Source: Diphasiastrum complanatum
Lineage: Eukaryota > Streptophyta > Lycopodiopsida > Lycopodiales > Lycopodiaceae
Reading direction: 5' to 3'
Length of the DNA: 64,000 bases
Assembly: GCA_029204225.1 (NCBI GenBank)
Contig: MU831565.1
Location: 62,001-126,000 of the forward strand
This document shows positions 10,085-23,513 of this stretch, in pieces. The first letter of the stretch is position 1; each line of letters starts with the position of its first letter. The notes beneath the pieces were generated by a model. It saw only the letters and a program-made list of their open reading frames with translations, was not told the origin of the DNA and did no database searches. The position numbers and the translations under genes are program-made.

Positions 10085-12923
10085 CTCCAATAAAATGAAA
10101 GACTTTTGTGAGATCAATGGCATTAAATTGCAATACACTTGTTCCTACACCCCCCAACAAAATGGGGTGGCCGAGAGGAAAAATAGGAGTCTATGTGAGT
10201 GTGCAAAGTCTTTAAGACTTGATGCATCACTTCCCATCTCATTTTGGGGAGAAGCTATAACATGTGCTAATTACTTGTGTAATAGACTTCCTAGTAGTGC
10301 TATAGATGGAATCTCACCTTATCAATTCTTGTTTGATAAGAAACCCAATGTAAAAGATTTTAAGATCTTTGGATGTATTTGTTATGTTCACATCCCTTTG
10401 GAGACAAGAAAGAAAGAAGATGCTACCTCCTTCAAAGGGATCTTTGTTGGCTATGGAGAAAATAGCAAGGGGTATAGGATATATGATCCTATATCCAAGA
10501 GATTAAAGGTAAGAAAGGATGTACTTTTTGATGAGTCACAATTTGCTAAGATCTTGTCAAATGGATCTAACCCATTGTGCATTGAAGAACTTGACAAACC
10601 CGAGGATGGAGACATATATCCAAGTCAAAAGGGGCCGAGAAGATCATCAAGAAGCAAGGCCGAGCCCTCAAGGCTCACCTATGTGGACAAGGGAAAGCAA
10701 AAGGAAGACTCTACACCTTTTACCTCTTACTCCTTCTTAGCTACATTGCTTGAAGAACCATCATCTTTTGAAGAAGCATATAAATCTAAAGTTTGGAGAG
10801 ATGCAATGCAAGTAGAGTATGATGCATTAGAAGAAAATCATACTTGGAATCTTATAAATCTTTCAAGAGGGAAGAAATCACTTGCATGTAAGTGGATTTA
10901 TAGAATAAAGTCCAATCAAGATGGATCTATTAGTAAGTACAAAGCTAGGCTTGTTACTAAGGGATTTCTTCAACTGAAAGGATTGGATTATGAAGAAACA
11001 TTTGCACCTGTAGCTAAGCTTGTAACTATTAGATTAATCATTTGCATTGCTGCTTTGTTCAAGTGGGATCTCTGCTGAATTCACACGTGTGGGATGCCCT
11101 ACACATGTATTTTTTATCTCCTAAGCCCAATAACACCATAAAGATCAAACTAGCATTAGTTGTCAATAGGAAAGCTGATCATACAAGCAATATTGTTGTG
11201 TTACAAGCAAAATCTGTCAACAAAAAATAAGACTAAGCATCATAAATGTCTCTACTCGGCTAGAGAGAGAAAATAGCAAGTACAAAACTCATGGAGAGAG
11301 AGAGGGCACAAAGAGCTTGTCTCCAAATTTGCATTACACACAAATTTCATCATTTTCTCAATGAGTGTACATCACATATATATAGATCCATGGACTCTCC
11401 TCCTACTTTGAATTGAATTGGAGTTGTGGATCCACCTCTCAAGCTATCTAGACTTATCCAAGCCACCTCACTATGTCTAATTGTGCCACATAGTCTTTTC
11501 ATGCATTAAATGTGGCATGTAAAGTACAAATGGCAATTCCTATGGTAGCTCGAGTTTCTACTTCTACCTACCTTGAATATTTTATTCTAAGATGGGTCTT
11601 TACTAAGCCAAAAGAGCTCAATTCATCTTTGGAAATTTTAGGACCCCTACTCACAACATTAGATAGATTTTTCAATATCTTGACAATCTCTACCAAATGG
11701 ATGTGACAAATGCCTTCCTGAATGGATTCTTAGAAGAGGAAATCTACATGATGCAACCCAAGGGCTTCATCAAGGTTGGTGAGGAGCAAAAGGTGTGCTA
11801 CTTAAGGAAGAGCCTATGTGGCTTGAAACAAGCACCTAGAGCTTGGTACTCTAGGTTGCATGATTTTCTCTATTCTCTTGGCTTTGTACTAAGTGCTTAT
11901 GAACCTTCTTTATATTTTAAATGTAATGAAGGAATGATCATCATTTTGGTACTTTATGTTGATGACATCATTTTGACAGGCAATGCTGATGAAAGCATAA
12001 GCAAAGTAAAAGTTGATTTATCTAGTGAGTTCAAGATGGTAGATCTAGGCTTCCTAAAGTTTATACTTGGGATAGAAGTGTCTAGAAGTAGCAATTGTAC
12101 TTTCATAAGTCAATCTAAGTATGCTACTTCCATTCTTGAAAGATTTGGTATGAAAGATCGTAAGGGGCTTGACGCCCCCATGGAGCATATTGTGAAAGCA
12201 ACTAATGAAGGTGATGAAGCATCCTTTGAGGACATCACCCTCTTTAGGAAGCTTATAAGCTCTCTAATCTATTTGACCATCACTAGACCTGACTTAAGTT
12301 TTTGTGTAAGCAAGTTGAGTCAAAGTATGCGAGCTCCTTTAGTTCATCATTGGAAAAGTGCCAAGAGAGTACTTAGATATGTTTCTAGTACTAGATTTTT
12401 TGGCATACTTTATGAAGGATCTAACTTGCACCTGAGAGCCTACTCAGATTCAGATTTTGCAGGTGACAAGATGGATAGGAAGTCTATCAGTGCATTTGCA
12501 ACATTTCTTTGTGGAGGAGTAATATCTTGGATTTCCAAAAAGCAAGATACAATCTCACTATCTTCTTGTGAAGCCAAGTACAAGGCATTGACTTCAACAA
12601 CCAAAGAGCTCCTATGGCTAAGAAGACTCTTGATGAAACTACATGTGCTAGAGGCCGAGGAGATCCCTTACATATTTTGTGACAATCAAGCTTCTCAACA
12701 AATTGCTTCAAATCCTATCTTCCATGCTAGAACAAAGCATATTGAGATAGCTCACCACTTTGTGAGGGAGAAGGTACAATCCAAGGAGGTGCAACTACAT
12801 CATGTACCGTCATCCGAATGCATAGCTGATATCTTAACAAAGCCATCATCCAAAGATCCATTGTTTAAGTTAAGATATGCTCTTGGAATTGTAGATAGAT
12901 GTACATTAGATTTGCCAAGTTAG
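10085..12923 (+). pseudogene. Copia A integrase-RT-RNase H, interrupted by a solo LTR
   Basis: Resumes in the integrase core at NKMKDFCEINGIK, then TPQQNGVAERKNR with the catalytic Glu. Reverse transcriptase starts near 10760 and is cut at 11072 by a 613-bp solo LTR. It resumes at 11691 (QMDVTNAFLNG) and carries YVDDIILTG near 11958. RNase H includes AYSDSDFAG near 12441 and DNQAS near 12682, and the C-terminal tail ends GIVDRC near 12890 before a TAG. Apart from the solo LTR the frame is open on both sides, so decay is modest. It lies just upstream of its own 3' LTR. Gag and protease are missing on this copy, but the copy at 62842 supplies the same family's gag-protease part. Confidence 0.9.
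11073..11685. repeat. Solo LTR with perfect 5-bp target duplication
   Basis: Bounded by TGCTGAA… and …TTGACA and flanked on both sides by ATCTC (11068-11072 and 11686-11690). Removing it and one ATCTC restores the RT frame of copia A (KWDLYQMDVTNAF). No internal coding part is present, so this is a solo LTR left by recombination between the two LTRs of an element, or a very short non-autonomous element. It carries a CACACGTGTG word at 11081, like the other copia LTRs here. A GA-rich tract and an ATATATATAG box near 11375 suggest promoter sequence, possibly pointing leftward by comparison with LTR-D. Confidence 0.85.
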
Positions 12924-12933
12924 AAGTGAGGAG

Positions 12934-13794
12934 TGTTGAAAATTGTCACTTCTCACTTGACATTGGTTATTCTAAATATTGATCAAACATTAGAATAATG
13001 TTGATGATCTAATTTCACACGTGTGGAGACTGTTCCCACGTGTGAAAGGATGTACTTTTCATACTTGTATATATCTAAATTGATTTTGTATCAATTTAGT
13101 TAGTGTGAACATGATATGACTAGTTTTTAGTCAAGTTGACTAGTCACCTAGAAATTAGCTTTTCCTTGCATGTGCATGAGTAAATGCTCCCACATGGCAA
13201 GTGGATGTTCACACATGTGTATAGAGTACTAAAAGATAAAATTTTACCATTTTCCTTAGATCCTATTTTGTAGGGAATATTTCTATATTCTACGAGACTA
13301 GCTTTTTGGATTTTAGCCATATTCTAAAAGGTCAACTTTGGATAAAATCAAGGATGGATCAAATGGATAGATCTGAGTGATGTGGCACTCTTCACACGTG
13401 TGAAGACCTGCTGGACTGTACCAGACTCGTGGATGTACTTGATCCATAAAAGGATCATCATTTTGCTAAGAAGATTGATGAGACTTTTGCATTCTACACT
13501 TTTGTGAGGTTTCTAGTCATTTGCCTTGTGGTTTCTATGAATGATTGCTATCTAGGATTATTGTACTTGTTGTTTTAGGTGCAGGCCATACTGTGGACAG
13601 TACTCCACACGTGTGAAGCCTCCTTCACTAATTAATGATGTGTTGATCCATTGCTCTTGCTTAAATCCAAGTGTAGTGAATCTAGATCAAGATCTAATGT
13701 GTAGAACTTGATAGATCCATTAATTAAGTATTTAATAACTCTCTATGATTGTAAAGTACAATCATTATTGCCCTTAAAACTGTAAAATTTATCA
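12934..13794 (+). repeat. LTR-A, 3' LTR of copia A
   Basis: Starts TGTTGAAAATTG after the polypurine tract gaagtgaggag and ends …TTTATCA. It is about 861 bp and matches 56563-57424 along its length. It contains several CACACGTGTG-type words, including a perfect 14-bp palindrome at 13391-13404. The five bases that follow, CTATT (13795-13799), would be its target duplication. The 5' partner of this insertion is not next to it. Confidence 0.9.
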
Positions 13795-13799
13795 CTATT

Positions 13800-14125
13800 C
13801 TAAATCATGAATTGGCTAATGCAAATAGATCTACTACTCACAGGGGGAACATACTCCACACATGTGTGATTTCCGTATCTACATCAAAATGTAAAATGAT
13901 AAAGCAACATTTTGCATTAATTTGACAAGCGATATCATTGGATTGAATTTCAATCACTTTGTAAGGTCCTTCTCCTAGAAATTTCAACTTTCTCTTGTGT
14001 GTATTGGCATTATACAAAATTGCCAATTCTCCCTTAGTGAGATCATTGGGTTCTATATAATGATTGTGCTAGGCCTTTCTACGATGTTTTTCCATGTCTA
14101 ATGTATGGAGGAAGAGATATCGAGT
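13800..14125 (-). pseudogene. Gypsy H integrase C-terminal part (minus strand)
   Basis: On the minus strand an open frame (13838-14026 and upstream to 14125) reads HKRKLKFLGEGPYKVIEI, the GPY/F module found at the end of many gypsy integrases; G2 has the matching FTGEGPYKVKEI near 50520. Upstream residues read RRKA, then a TAG, then HNHYIEPNDL. The piece is cut at 14125 by element C1. Its missing upstream half is the plus-strand fragment at 21833-22367, and the two join in frame once C1/C2 and the inversion are undone. Confidence 0.8.
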
Positions 14126-14780
14126 TGTGAAAAATACAGATCCTAAGTGGATCTAAACTCCAAGATCATTGGCTTGAATGCTTGCACTCCAAACTACATA
14201 AGCTAGGAATTGGCAACACATTCTATGCTACCTAGAATGCAAAGAACTTGATCAAAAAGCATTTATCACAAATGGAAACTTCCATAAACATCAAGTGCGG
14301 CCCAAAATAGCATTATACAGTCCATAATACATCAGCCTACCACTTTTGGAAAGCACCTAAGATCATACACAATAGCTTGAAGACAATACACACAACAATG
14401 CTCTCAATGGAGGAAGAAACAATGACAATGATCTATTGATCTCAATGAAGCATACAAAAGGTTTCTCCAACCTGTTCTCCACGACTTCCCTACTATTTAT
14501 GGATGAGGAAGATGACTCTCTCTCCTCTCTCTAGAAGGTACTTGACCCTAGATATTCCCTATATAGGAAAAATAGCTAAAAATGGCTTATATGACCAAAA
14601 TACATCAAAATGGTCTCATTTTGAAGGGTATGAAGTTTGACACTTCATCATACTGAAAAAATACAGTAAATAAAAACATTGTGGCCTGGTTCACACGTGT
14701 GAAACTCCAGAACCAAAACTATTTACAATTTTAGCCAATTTAGGCCTCAAACTAGCTAGGAAATGTTGACAATTTTCACA
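14126..14780 (-). repeat. C1 3' LTR (left end in the window)
   Basis: Plus-strand ends are TGTGAAAAATAC… and …TTTTCACA. The perfect palindrome TTCACACGTGTGAA lies at 14690-14703 in the U3 part. The element's polypurine tract adjoins its right edge. Confidence 0.95.
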
Positions 14781-14793
14781 CTCCCTCTTCAAC
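14781..14793 (-). other. C1 polypurine tract
   Basis: On the minus strand the sequence is GTTGAAGAGGGAG, directly before the TGTGAAAATTG start of the 3' LTR. This is the plus-strand primer site of reverse transcription. Identical tracts precede the LTRs of C2 and C4. Confidence 0.9.
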
Positions 14794-14887
14794 ATTGGAT
14801 GCTAGTTTCAACATAGTCTTTGAGCACATTCCAAGATTAGATCTATGCATTAAATATAGGTCCTTTCCCAATGGTTTGGTGAAGATA

Positions 14888-17800
14888 TCAGCCACACACC
14901 TTTGAAGAGACATGTTGAAGCTCCACCTCTTTGGCAATGACTTGATCTCTCACAAAATGGTGAGCAATCTCAATGTGCTTGCTCCTTGCATGAAAAACAG
15001 GATTGCTTGCCAAGCTTTGGGCTGAAAGGTTATCACAAAGTATGATTGGAGTCTTCTCTGGTTCCAGCAAGTGAAGATCCAATAACATCCTCTTGATCCA
15101 AAGAATCTCCTTGGTGCATGTTGTTAATGCCTTGTACTCGGCTTCGGTGGAAGATAGAGAGATAGTTGGTTGCTTCTTTGATAGCCATGAGACCACTCCA
15201 TCTCCAAGATAGATTGCAAAGGCACTTGTTGACTTCCTATCATTTGATCACCTGCAAAATCTGAATCTGAAAATCCACAAAGGTTAGGTGTAGTACCTCC
15301 ATACAAGATGCCAAAATCTCTAGATCCCGAGATGTATCTAAGTACTCTCTTTCCTAGCTTCCAATGAGCCTCACTAGGATCTTGCATAAATTGACTTAGT
15401 TTACCAACCACAAAGCTTAGATCAGGTCTTGTGATGGTTAACCATATAAGAGATCCTATTAGCTTTCTATAGAGAGTAATGTCCTTGAAGGATCTTTCAT
15501 TACTTCTTGTAGTTAGCTTTACATTTGATTCCATAGGAGTAGAAACAACTTTACAATCTTCCATATGAAACCTTTTTAGAATAGAGTTAACATACTTTTC
15601 TTGACATATGAATGTAGATTTAGAACTTCTAATAATCTCTATTCCTAAGATATAATGAAGTTTACCAAGATCTTGAATTTCAAACTCTCTTTTGAGTGCC
15701 ATCTTGATTTCATCTATATCTAGATTGTTACCACCACTTAAGATAATGTCATCAACATAGATCAAAAGTAAAGTGATATCATTTTCATTCAATCTAAAGT
15801 AGAGAGAATGATCATACTCACTCATAACAAAGTTTTGAGAAAGTAAGAAGGAATTGATCTTAGCATACCAACTCCTTGGTGCTTGCTTTAGCCCATACAA
15901 ACTCTTTTGGAGATAGCACACATGATTAGGCTCATCATGTGAAACATAGCCCTCGGGTTGCTCCATGTAAATATCTTCTTCAAGATCACCATTCAAGAAG
16001 GCATTAGTAACATCCATTTGCCACATATCCCAATCATAAAGAGTTGCAAGAGAGATTAGGATTCGAATAGTTACCATCTTTGCCACGGGTGCAAAGGTCT
16101 CATCATAGTCAATACCATATTCTTGAGCATACCCCTTTGCCACCAACCTTGCCTTGTACTTGTTGATTGATCCATCTTGATTTGTCTTGATCTTGAAGAT
16201 CCACTTACAACCAATTGCCTTCTTGTCCTTTGGAAGCTTTACCAACCTCCATGTGTTGCTTTTGATGAGTGCTTGATGCTCATGATCCATGGCTTGGATC
16301 CATTCCTTCTTTTGAATTGCTTCACCTACACAAGTTGGTTCATCAAAAGAGGTAAGAAAAGCAAGGTTAGAGTTGTCCACCACTTGCTTTCCTTTTTCAT
16401 CATAGGTTAGCCTTGATGGCTTAGCCCTTTGCCTTTGAGTCTTCCTTGAAGTTTGCTTTGGAGTGGCATCTCCATCTTCATCCAAGACATCTTGCACATC
16501 ATGATGATTAGTAGGCACATCAACATCAACATCAACAACATTGGAAACATTCTCTTCATGAAAGATGACATCCCTACTTATGACAACTTTCTTTGTAGAA
16601 GGAATGTACACTTTGTAAGCCTTGCTTACTTCACTATAGCCAACAAACACACCCTTCTTTGATGAAGGATCTTCTTTAGTTCTATCATCAAGTGTGATAT
16701 TGACAAAACATGTACATCCAAAGATCCTACAATGCTTGACACTCGGCCTTCTACCATAAAGAACCTCATGAGGAGTTTTACCATCCAAGGAAGCACTTGT
16801 CCATCTATTACATAGATAGTTAGCACATGCTAAAGCTTCCCCCCAAAAAGACTTAGCAAGATTAGCATGTAGTCTCATTGCCTTGGCACATTCACAAAGG
16901 GTTCTATTCTTCCTCTCGGCCACTCCATTCTGTTGTGGAGTCCTAGGACTAGACATCTCCCTCTTAATCCCATGTGCTATACAAAAGTCTTTGAACCTAT
17001 TTGAGGTGTATTCCCCTCCATTATCAGATCTTAAGCATTTGATCTTTGTATTGAATTGGTTTTCCATTTCATTCTTGAACTTGACAAATGCAGCAAACAC
17101 TTCATCCTTACTTTTAAGAAGATAGATCCAAGTATACCTACTAAAGTCATCAATGAAAGTTGCATACATCTTTGCCCCACCATTGCTAGTTGTACTAGAA
17201 GAATGAATATCAGAATGCACAAGTTGAAAAGCTTCTTTAGATCTAGAAGTAGATCTAGAATAAGCAAGTCTATGAGATTTGGACAAGGCACAATGTTCAC
17301 AAACACTATTGTTTGCAACAAGACTTTTAGGGAGACCAAGAACAAGCTCTTTCTTTGCCATTACCTCCAAAGATTTGAAGTTGGGATGGCCCAACCTCTT
17401 GTGCCAAACTTCTTGGTTTGTCAATTGCTCCCTAGCCATACATCCTTCATGATTAGAGATCACACATGCATCAAGCTTGAAAAGTTTACCATGCCTCCTA
17501 CCTTGAGCAATCAAGGATCCACATTTACTTATCAAACATGCATCTCGAATGAACTCCACATCAAGTCCTTTGACAATCATTTGACTTACACTAAGCAAAT
17601 TCTTAGTGATTGAAGGAATGTACAAAACATTTTCAAGATTTGCTTTCCTATTTGTTGAAAGGGAAATAGGAATAGTGCCTATGCCTTTGATGTCACATTG
17701 ACCATCATTTGCAGTGTAGATGATGTTACCTTCTCCCTCATAAGACAATAAGGATGTAAAGTATTCCTTATGTCTTGTCATGTGAGATGAGGCTCCACTA

Positions 17801-18726
17801 TCAATCCACCAAGGATCATTATCATCTATGTTGGCTAACAAACTTGAAGTCATAACAAGTGATTCACATGTGTTATGTTCTTCCTCATCTATTGTAAGAT
17901 TTCCTTGCCTCTCTCCTTGCTCTCTTTTCTTCTTATAACATTCATTTGCAAAATGACCTTTTATCCCACAATAAAAGCACTTGAACTTTGACTTATTGTT
18001 CTTAGTAGAAGAGGAAGAGGAAGAGTGATCATCATGATCAAAGTTACCACCTTTGGACCATTTCCCTTTGCCTTTACCTTTGCCCTTGAATTTGCCTTTT
18101 GTGAAGAAAGCCTCTTCACCTCCACCTTGCAAGGATGCACCATCAAGCTTTGATTGCAACCTATGTTCTTCAGCCAACAAGATTTCTTGCAAGTCAACCA
18201 CACTTGGCAAGACTCTTTGAATGGCAAAACTTTGCACAAGGTTAGCATGTTCATTTAGCAAACCATTCAACATAACTTGGACTATTTCACCATCTTTTAT
18301 GTTCTCATCAATGCATGCTAAATCATCACTTAGGGACTTAACTCTCAAGATAAATGCATGAGCACTTTCACCCTCTCTTTGCCTACTAGAAAATATTTGT
18401 CTCCTTAGGGTCAATACCCTAGATGTGGACTTTGATTCAAAGAGCTTCTTTAAGGCATTCCATGCCTCACTTGCACTTTGACACTTTCCAACTTCCTTGA
18501 GAAGTTCATTTGTAACATTCATTTTAATGATATGAAGAGCCCTTTTGGCCTTCTTATCAAACCTTTGTTGCTCTTGAAGTGTGAGAGGTCTCTCTTCAAT
18601 TTCTGCAACTATGTCCATGAGTTCATTCAACTCAAGTAAGGACTCCATCCTCACTTTCCAAGTAGAGTAGTTTGATGAACTCAACCTTTCACTAGACTCT
18701 AGCATGATCCCACCATTGGAAGCCAT
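14888..18726 (-). CDS. C1 gag-pol polyprotein (copia), two late frameshifts
   Basis: One open frame of 1,200 codons starts at ATG 18726 (MASNGGIMLESSERL). Gag is followed by a CCHC zinc knuckle at about residues 249-262 (CFYCGIKGHFANEC). Protease WWIDSGASSHM is near 305, integrase GHPNF near 443, with FIDDFSRY near 525 and SDNGGEY near 567. RT carries YVDDIILSG near 988 and RNase H SDSDFAGD near 1157. A missing G near 15240 shifts the frame in RNase H, so the tail continues in another frame down to 14888. There it stops early at VSSKVCG because of a second shift that C2 shares. Gag and pol share one frame, as in many plant copia elements. The usual order PR-IN-RT-RH is kept. Confidence 0.95.
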
Positions 18727-19883
18727 GATTCTAATGTTTCTTCAACTTTTAGGTTTTGTCCTAAAGCACTTAGCACTCACTTTTCTCTCAACAAATGATA
18801 GATAAAGAGATCTATGAAGATTTAGGACCCTAAAACACTTCTATCTTGAACCTAGATGGTTTCCAAGCATAGAAAGGAAGATTGAAACACATGCAACACT
18901 TTGCACACACTAAGAATGGATTACAAAATCAAACCAACCTGAACACACTCTTGCTTAAGCTCTCAAACTTTCCAGCAAGTGACCAAATCAAGTTATGGTG
19001 TGAAGAGTTACTTGCATTCTTAGAAAATACCCAAAACTAGGATGCCAAGATTACCTAGTAATGAACAAACTTGATCAACATATGATCAACACACTAAGAT
19101 ATTGATTCAACCTGTAAAACCACATGTAAACCACACTTCTAAAAGTTTATAAACTCCAGCAAGTGATAAATACAAGATTTAGAGGTGAATGAATGAGCAC
19201 ACTTAGTGAATCACAAGACTAGCTTCACTATCTTGTCAAATCTTGGTGTTTAGATGTAGATCTAAGATCACTTCACATGAGAATGTTCCTCAACCTGTTA
19301 AGAACCTGAAAACACACTTGCATAATGGTTAACACCTTCCAGCAAATGCTCCAATCAAATTACATAAGGAGAGTTACGTACATGCTCAACAAAGTACACC
19401 AAAAATTATGCCAAAATTGATGACAATCTTTACAATATGCTCTTCACAATGGAGCTTACAATATGTTCACCCAAAAAAGGGGATCTTTCATCCAAATGGG
19501 AGCTTTGCTCAGCCTTTAGGAGAATTACAACTCACTCAAAAGAGCATTTGTCATCCACTTAAGGAGAAGTTTCATCCACTTAAGGAGAGTGTTCATCCAA
19601 GAATGGAGATTGTCAACAATAGGATTGAAAAGAACATTGTTAGTATTGAATATGCACAAGCCTCACAATCACAAATGATTAGGTGTTATGATCTGATCCA
19701 AAATAGTTTCTTTTCAGCCTCTGATCTTCAATAGACCTGAAATATGCTTTTGATCCACAAGTTCAACTCACAAAACAAAGGTTAGTAAGATTTGATCAAC
19801 AAAGCAATGCAAAATCATGCTAGAACTTGATCAAACATCCAAATATCACCAAAAATGGAATACTTACTGTAAATAGAAGCCAA
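18727..19883 (-). other. C1 untranslated leader with tandem 21-bp units
   Basis: About 1.16 kb between primer site and gag start, long for copia. It holds short imperfect units (plus strand catccacttaaggagaag-like) near 19455-19620, and an open frame on the opposite strand. Confidence 0.8.
19408..19734 (+). other. Antisense ORF in the C1 leader, 108 aa
   Basis: It runs opposite to gag-pol. It starts MPKLMTIFTICSSQW and contains a run of FHP/CHP/VHP units (HPLKEKFHPLKES) produced by the 21-bp repeats. The same ORF occurs in C2, C4 and E5 with almost no change. No known domain is seen. Because the copies are young, sameness alone does not prove that it is translated. Confidence 0.4.
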
Positions 19884-19898
19884 CCAGCTCTGATACCA
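19884..19898 (-). other. C1 primer binding site
   Basis: The minus strand reads TGGTATCAGAGCTGG directly after the 5' LTR. This is complementary to the 3' end of initiator Met tRNA, the usual primer of plant copia elements. Confidence 0.95.
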
Positions 19899-20553
19899 TG
19901 TAAAAAATACAGATCCTAAGTGGATCTAAACTCCAAGATCATTGGCTTGAATGCTTGCACTCCAAACTACATAAGCTAGGAATTGGCAACACATTCTATG
20001 CTACCTAGAATGCAAAGAACTTGATCAAAAAGCATTTATCACAAATGGAAACTTCCATAAACATCAAGTGCGGCCCAAAATAGCATTATACAGTCCATAA
20101 TACATCAGCCTACCACTTTTGGAAAGCACCTAAGATCATACACAATAGCTTGAAGAGAATACACACAACAATGCTCTCAATGGAGGAAGAAACAATGACA
20201 ATGATCTATTGATCTCAATGAAGCATACAAAAGGTTTCTCCAACCTGTTCTCCACGACTTCCCTACTATTTATGGATGAGGAAGATGACTCTCTCTCCTC
20301 TCTCTAGAAGGTACTTGACCCTAGATATTCCCTATATAGGAAAAATAGCTAAAAATGGCTTATATGACCAAAATACATCAAAATGGTCTCATTTTGAAGG
20401 GTATGAAGTTTGACACTTCATCATACTGAAAAAATACAGTAAATAAAAACATTGTGGCCTGTTTCACACGTGTGAAACTCCAGAACCAAAACTATTTACA
20501 ATTTTAGCCAATTTAGGCCTCAAACTAGCTAGGAAATGTTGACAATTTTCACA
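19899..20553 (-). repeat. C1 5' LTR (right end in the window)
   Basis: 655 bp, starting TGTAAAAAATAC on the plus strand, one base different from the left LTR start. The palindrome TTCACACGTGTGAA is at 20463-20476. It would drive leftward transcription. Confidence 0.95.
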
Positions 20554-22367
<1,814 letters not shown>

Positions 22368-23022
22368 TGTGAAAATTGTCAACATTTCCTAGCTAGTTTG
22401 AGGCCTAAATTGGCTAAAATTGTAAATAGTTTTGGTTCTGGAGTTTCACACGTGTGAACCAGGCCACAATGTTTTTATTTACTGTATTTTTTCAGTATGA
22501 TGAAGTGTCAAACTTCATACCCTTCAAAATGAGACCATTTTGATGTATTTTGGTCATATAAGCCATTTTTAGCTATTTTTCCTATATAGGGAATATCTAG
22601 GGTCAAGTACCTTCTAGAGAGAGGAGAGAGAGTCATCTTCCTCATCCATAAATAGTAGGGAATTCATGGAGAACAGGTTGGAGAAACCTTTTGTATGCTT
22701 CATTGAGATCAATAGATCATTGTCATTGTTTCTTCCTCCATTGAGAGCATTGTTGTGTGTATTGTCTTCAAGCTATTGTGTATGATCTTAGGTGCTTTCC
22801 AAAAGTGGTAGGCTGATGTATTATGGACTGTATAATGCTATTTTGGGCCGCACTTGATGTTTATGGAAGTTTCCATTTGTGATAAATGCTTTTTGATCAA
22901 GTTCTTTGCATTCTAGGTAGCATAGAATGTGTTGCCAATTCCTAGCTTATGTAGTTTGGAGTGCAAGCATTCAAGCCAATGATCTTGGAGTTTAGATCCA
23001 CTTAGGATCTATATTTTACACA
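22368..23022 (+). repeat. C2 5' LTR
   Basis: 655 bp from TGTGAAAATTG to …TTTTACACA, with the palindrome TTCACACGTGTGAA at 22445-22458. Confidence 0.95.
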
Positions 23023-23037
23023 TGGTATCAGAGCTGG
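23023..23037 (+). other. C2 primer binding site
   Basis: TGGTATCAGAGCTGG directly follows the LTR, complementary to initiator Met tRNA. Confidence 0.95.
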
Positions 23038-23186
23038 TTGGCTTCTATTTACAGTAAGTATTCCATTTTTGGTGATATTTGGATGTTTGATCAAGTTCTA
23101 GCATGATTTTGCATTGCTTTGTTGATCAAATCTTACTAACCTTTGTTTTGTGAGTTGAACTTGTGGATCAAAAGCATATTTCAGGT

Positions 23187-23513
23187 CTATTGAAGATCAG
23201 AGGCTGAAAAGAAACTATTTTGGATCAGATCATAACACCTAATCATTTGTGATTGTGAGGCTTGTGCATATTCAATACTAACAATGTTCTTTTCAATCCT
23301 ATTGTTGACAATCTCCATTCTTGGATGAACACTCTCCTTAAGTGGATGAAACTTCTCCTTAAGTGGATGACAAATGCTCTTTTGAGTGAGTTGTAATTCT
23401 CCTAAAGGCTGAGCAAAGCTCCCATTTGGATGAAAGATCCCCTTTTTTGGGTGAACATATTGTAAGCTCCATTGTGAAGAGCATATTGTAAAGATTGTCA
23501 TCAATTTTGGCAT
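23187..23513 (-). other. Antisense ORF in the C2 leader, 108 aa
   Basis: The same open frame, opposite to gag, as in C1, identical in its visible translation. See the C1 copy for its repeat-rich composition. Confidence 0.4.

Larger units (their letters stand above)
14126..20553 (-). mobile_element. Copia C1, complete LTR retrotransposon on the minus strand
   Basis: A 6,428-bp element with both LTRs (655 bp each, only a few differences seen), primer binding site, leader, one gag-pol frame and polypurine tract. Its flanks do not match each other (GAGT left, CATGT right). They do match the flanks of C2 when the DNA between C1 and C2 is turned round, so C1 seems to have taken part in an inversion. 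Two single-base frameshifts near the end of pol make this copy non-autonomous, although most of the polyprotein is open. Confidence 0.95.

Noticed and set aside
13391-13404. The repeated palindrome as a CRISPR or phage-type att site
   Set aside because: Copies are dispersed one or a few per LTR, with no regular spacing or spacers, in a plant genome.
17056-17613. 185-aa open frame antisense to C1 integrase, with a copy at 30881-31438
   Set aside because: It mirrors the conserved integrase on the other strand, and its sameness in C1 and C2 follows from the sense gene.
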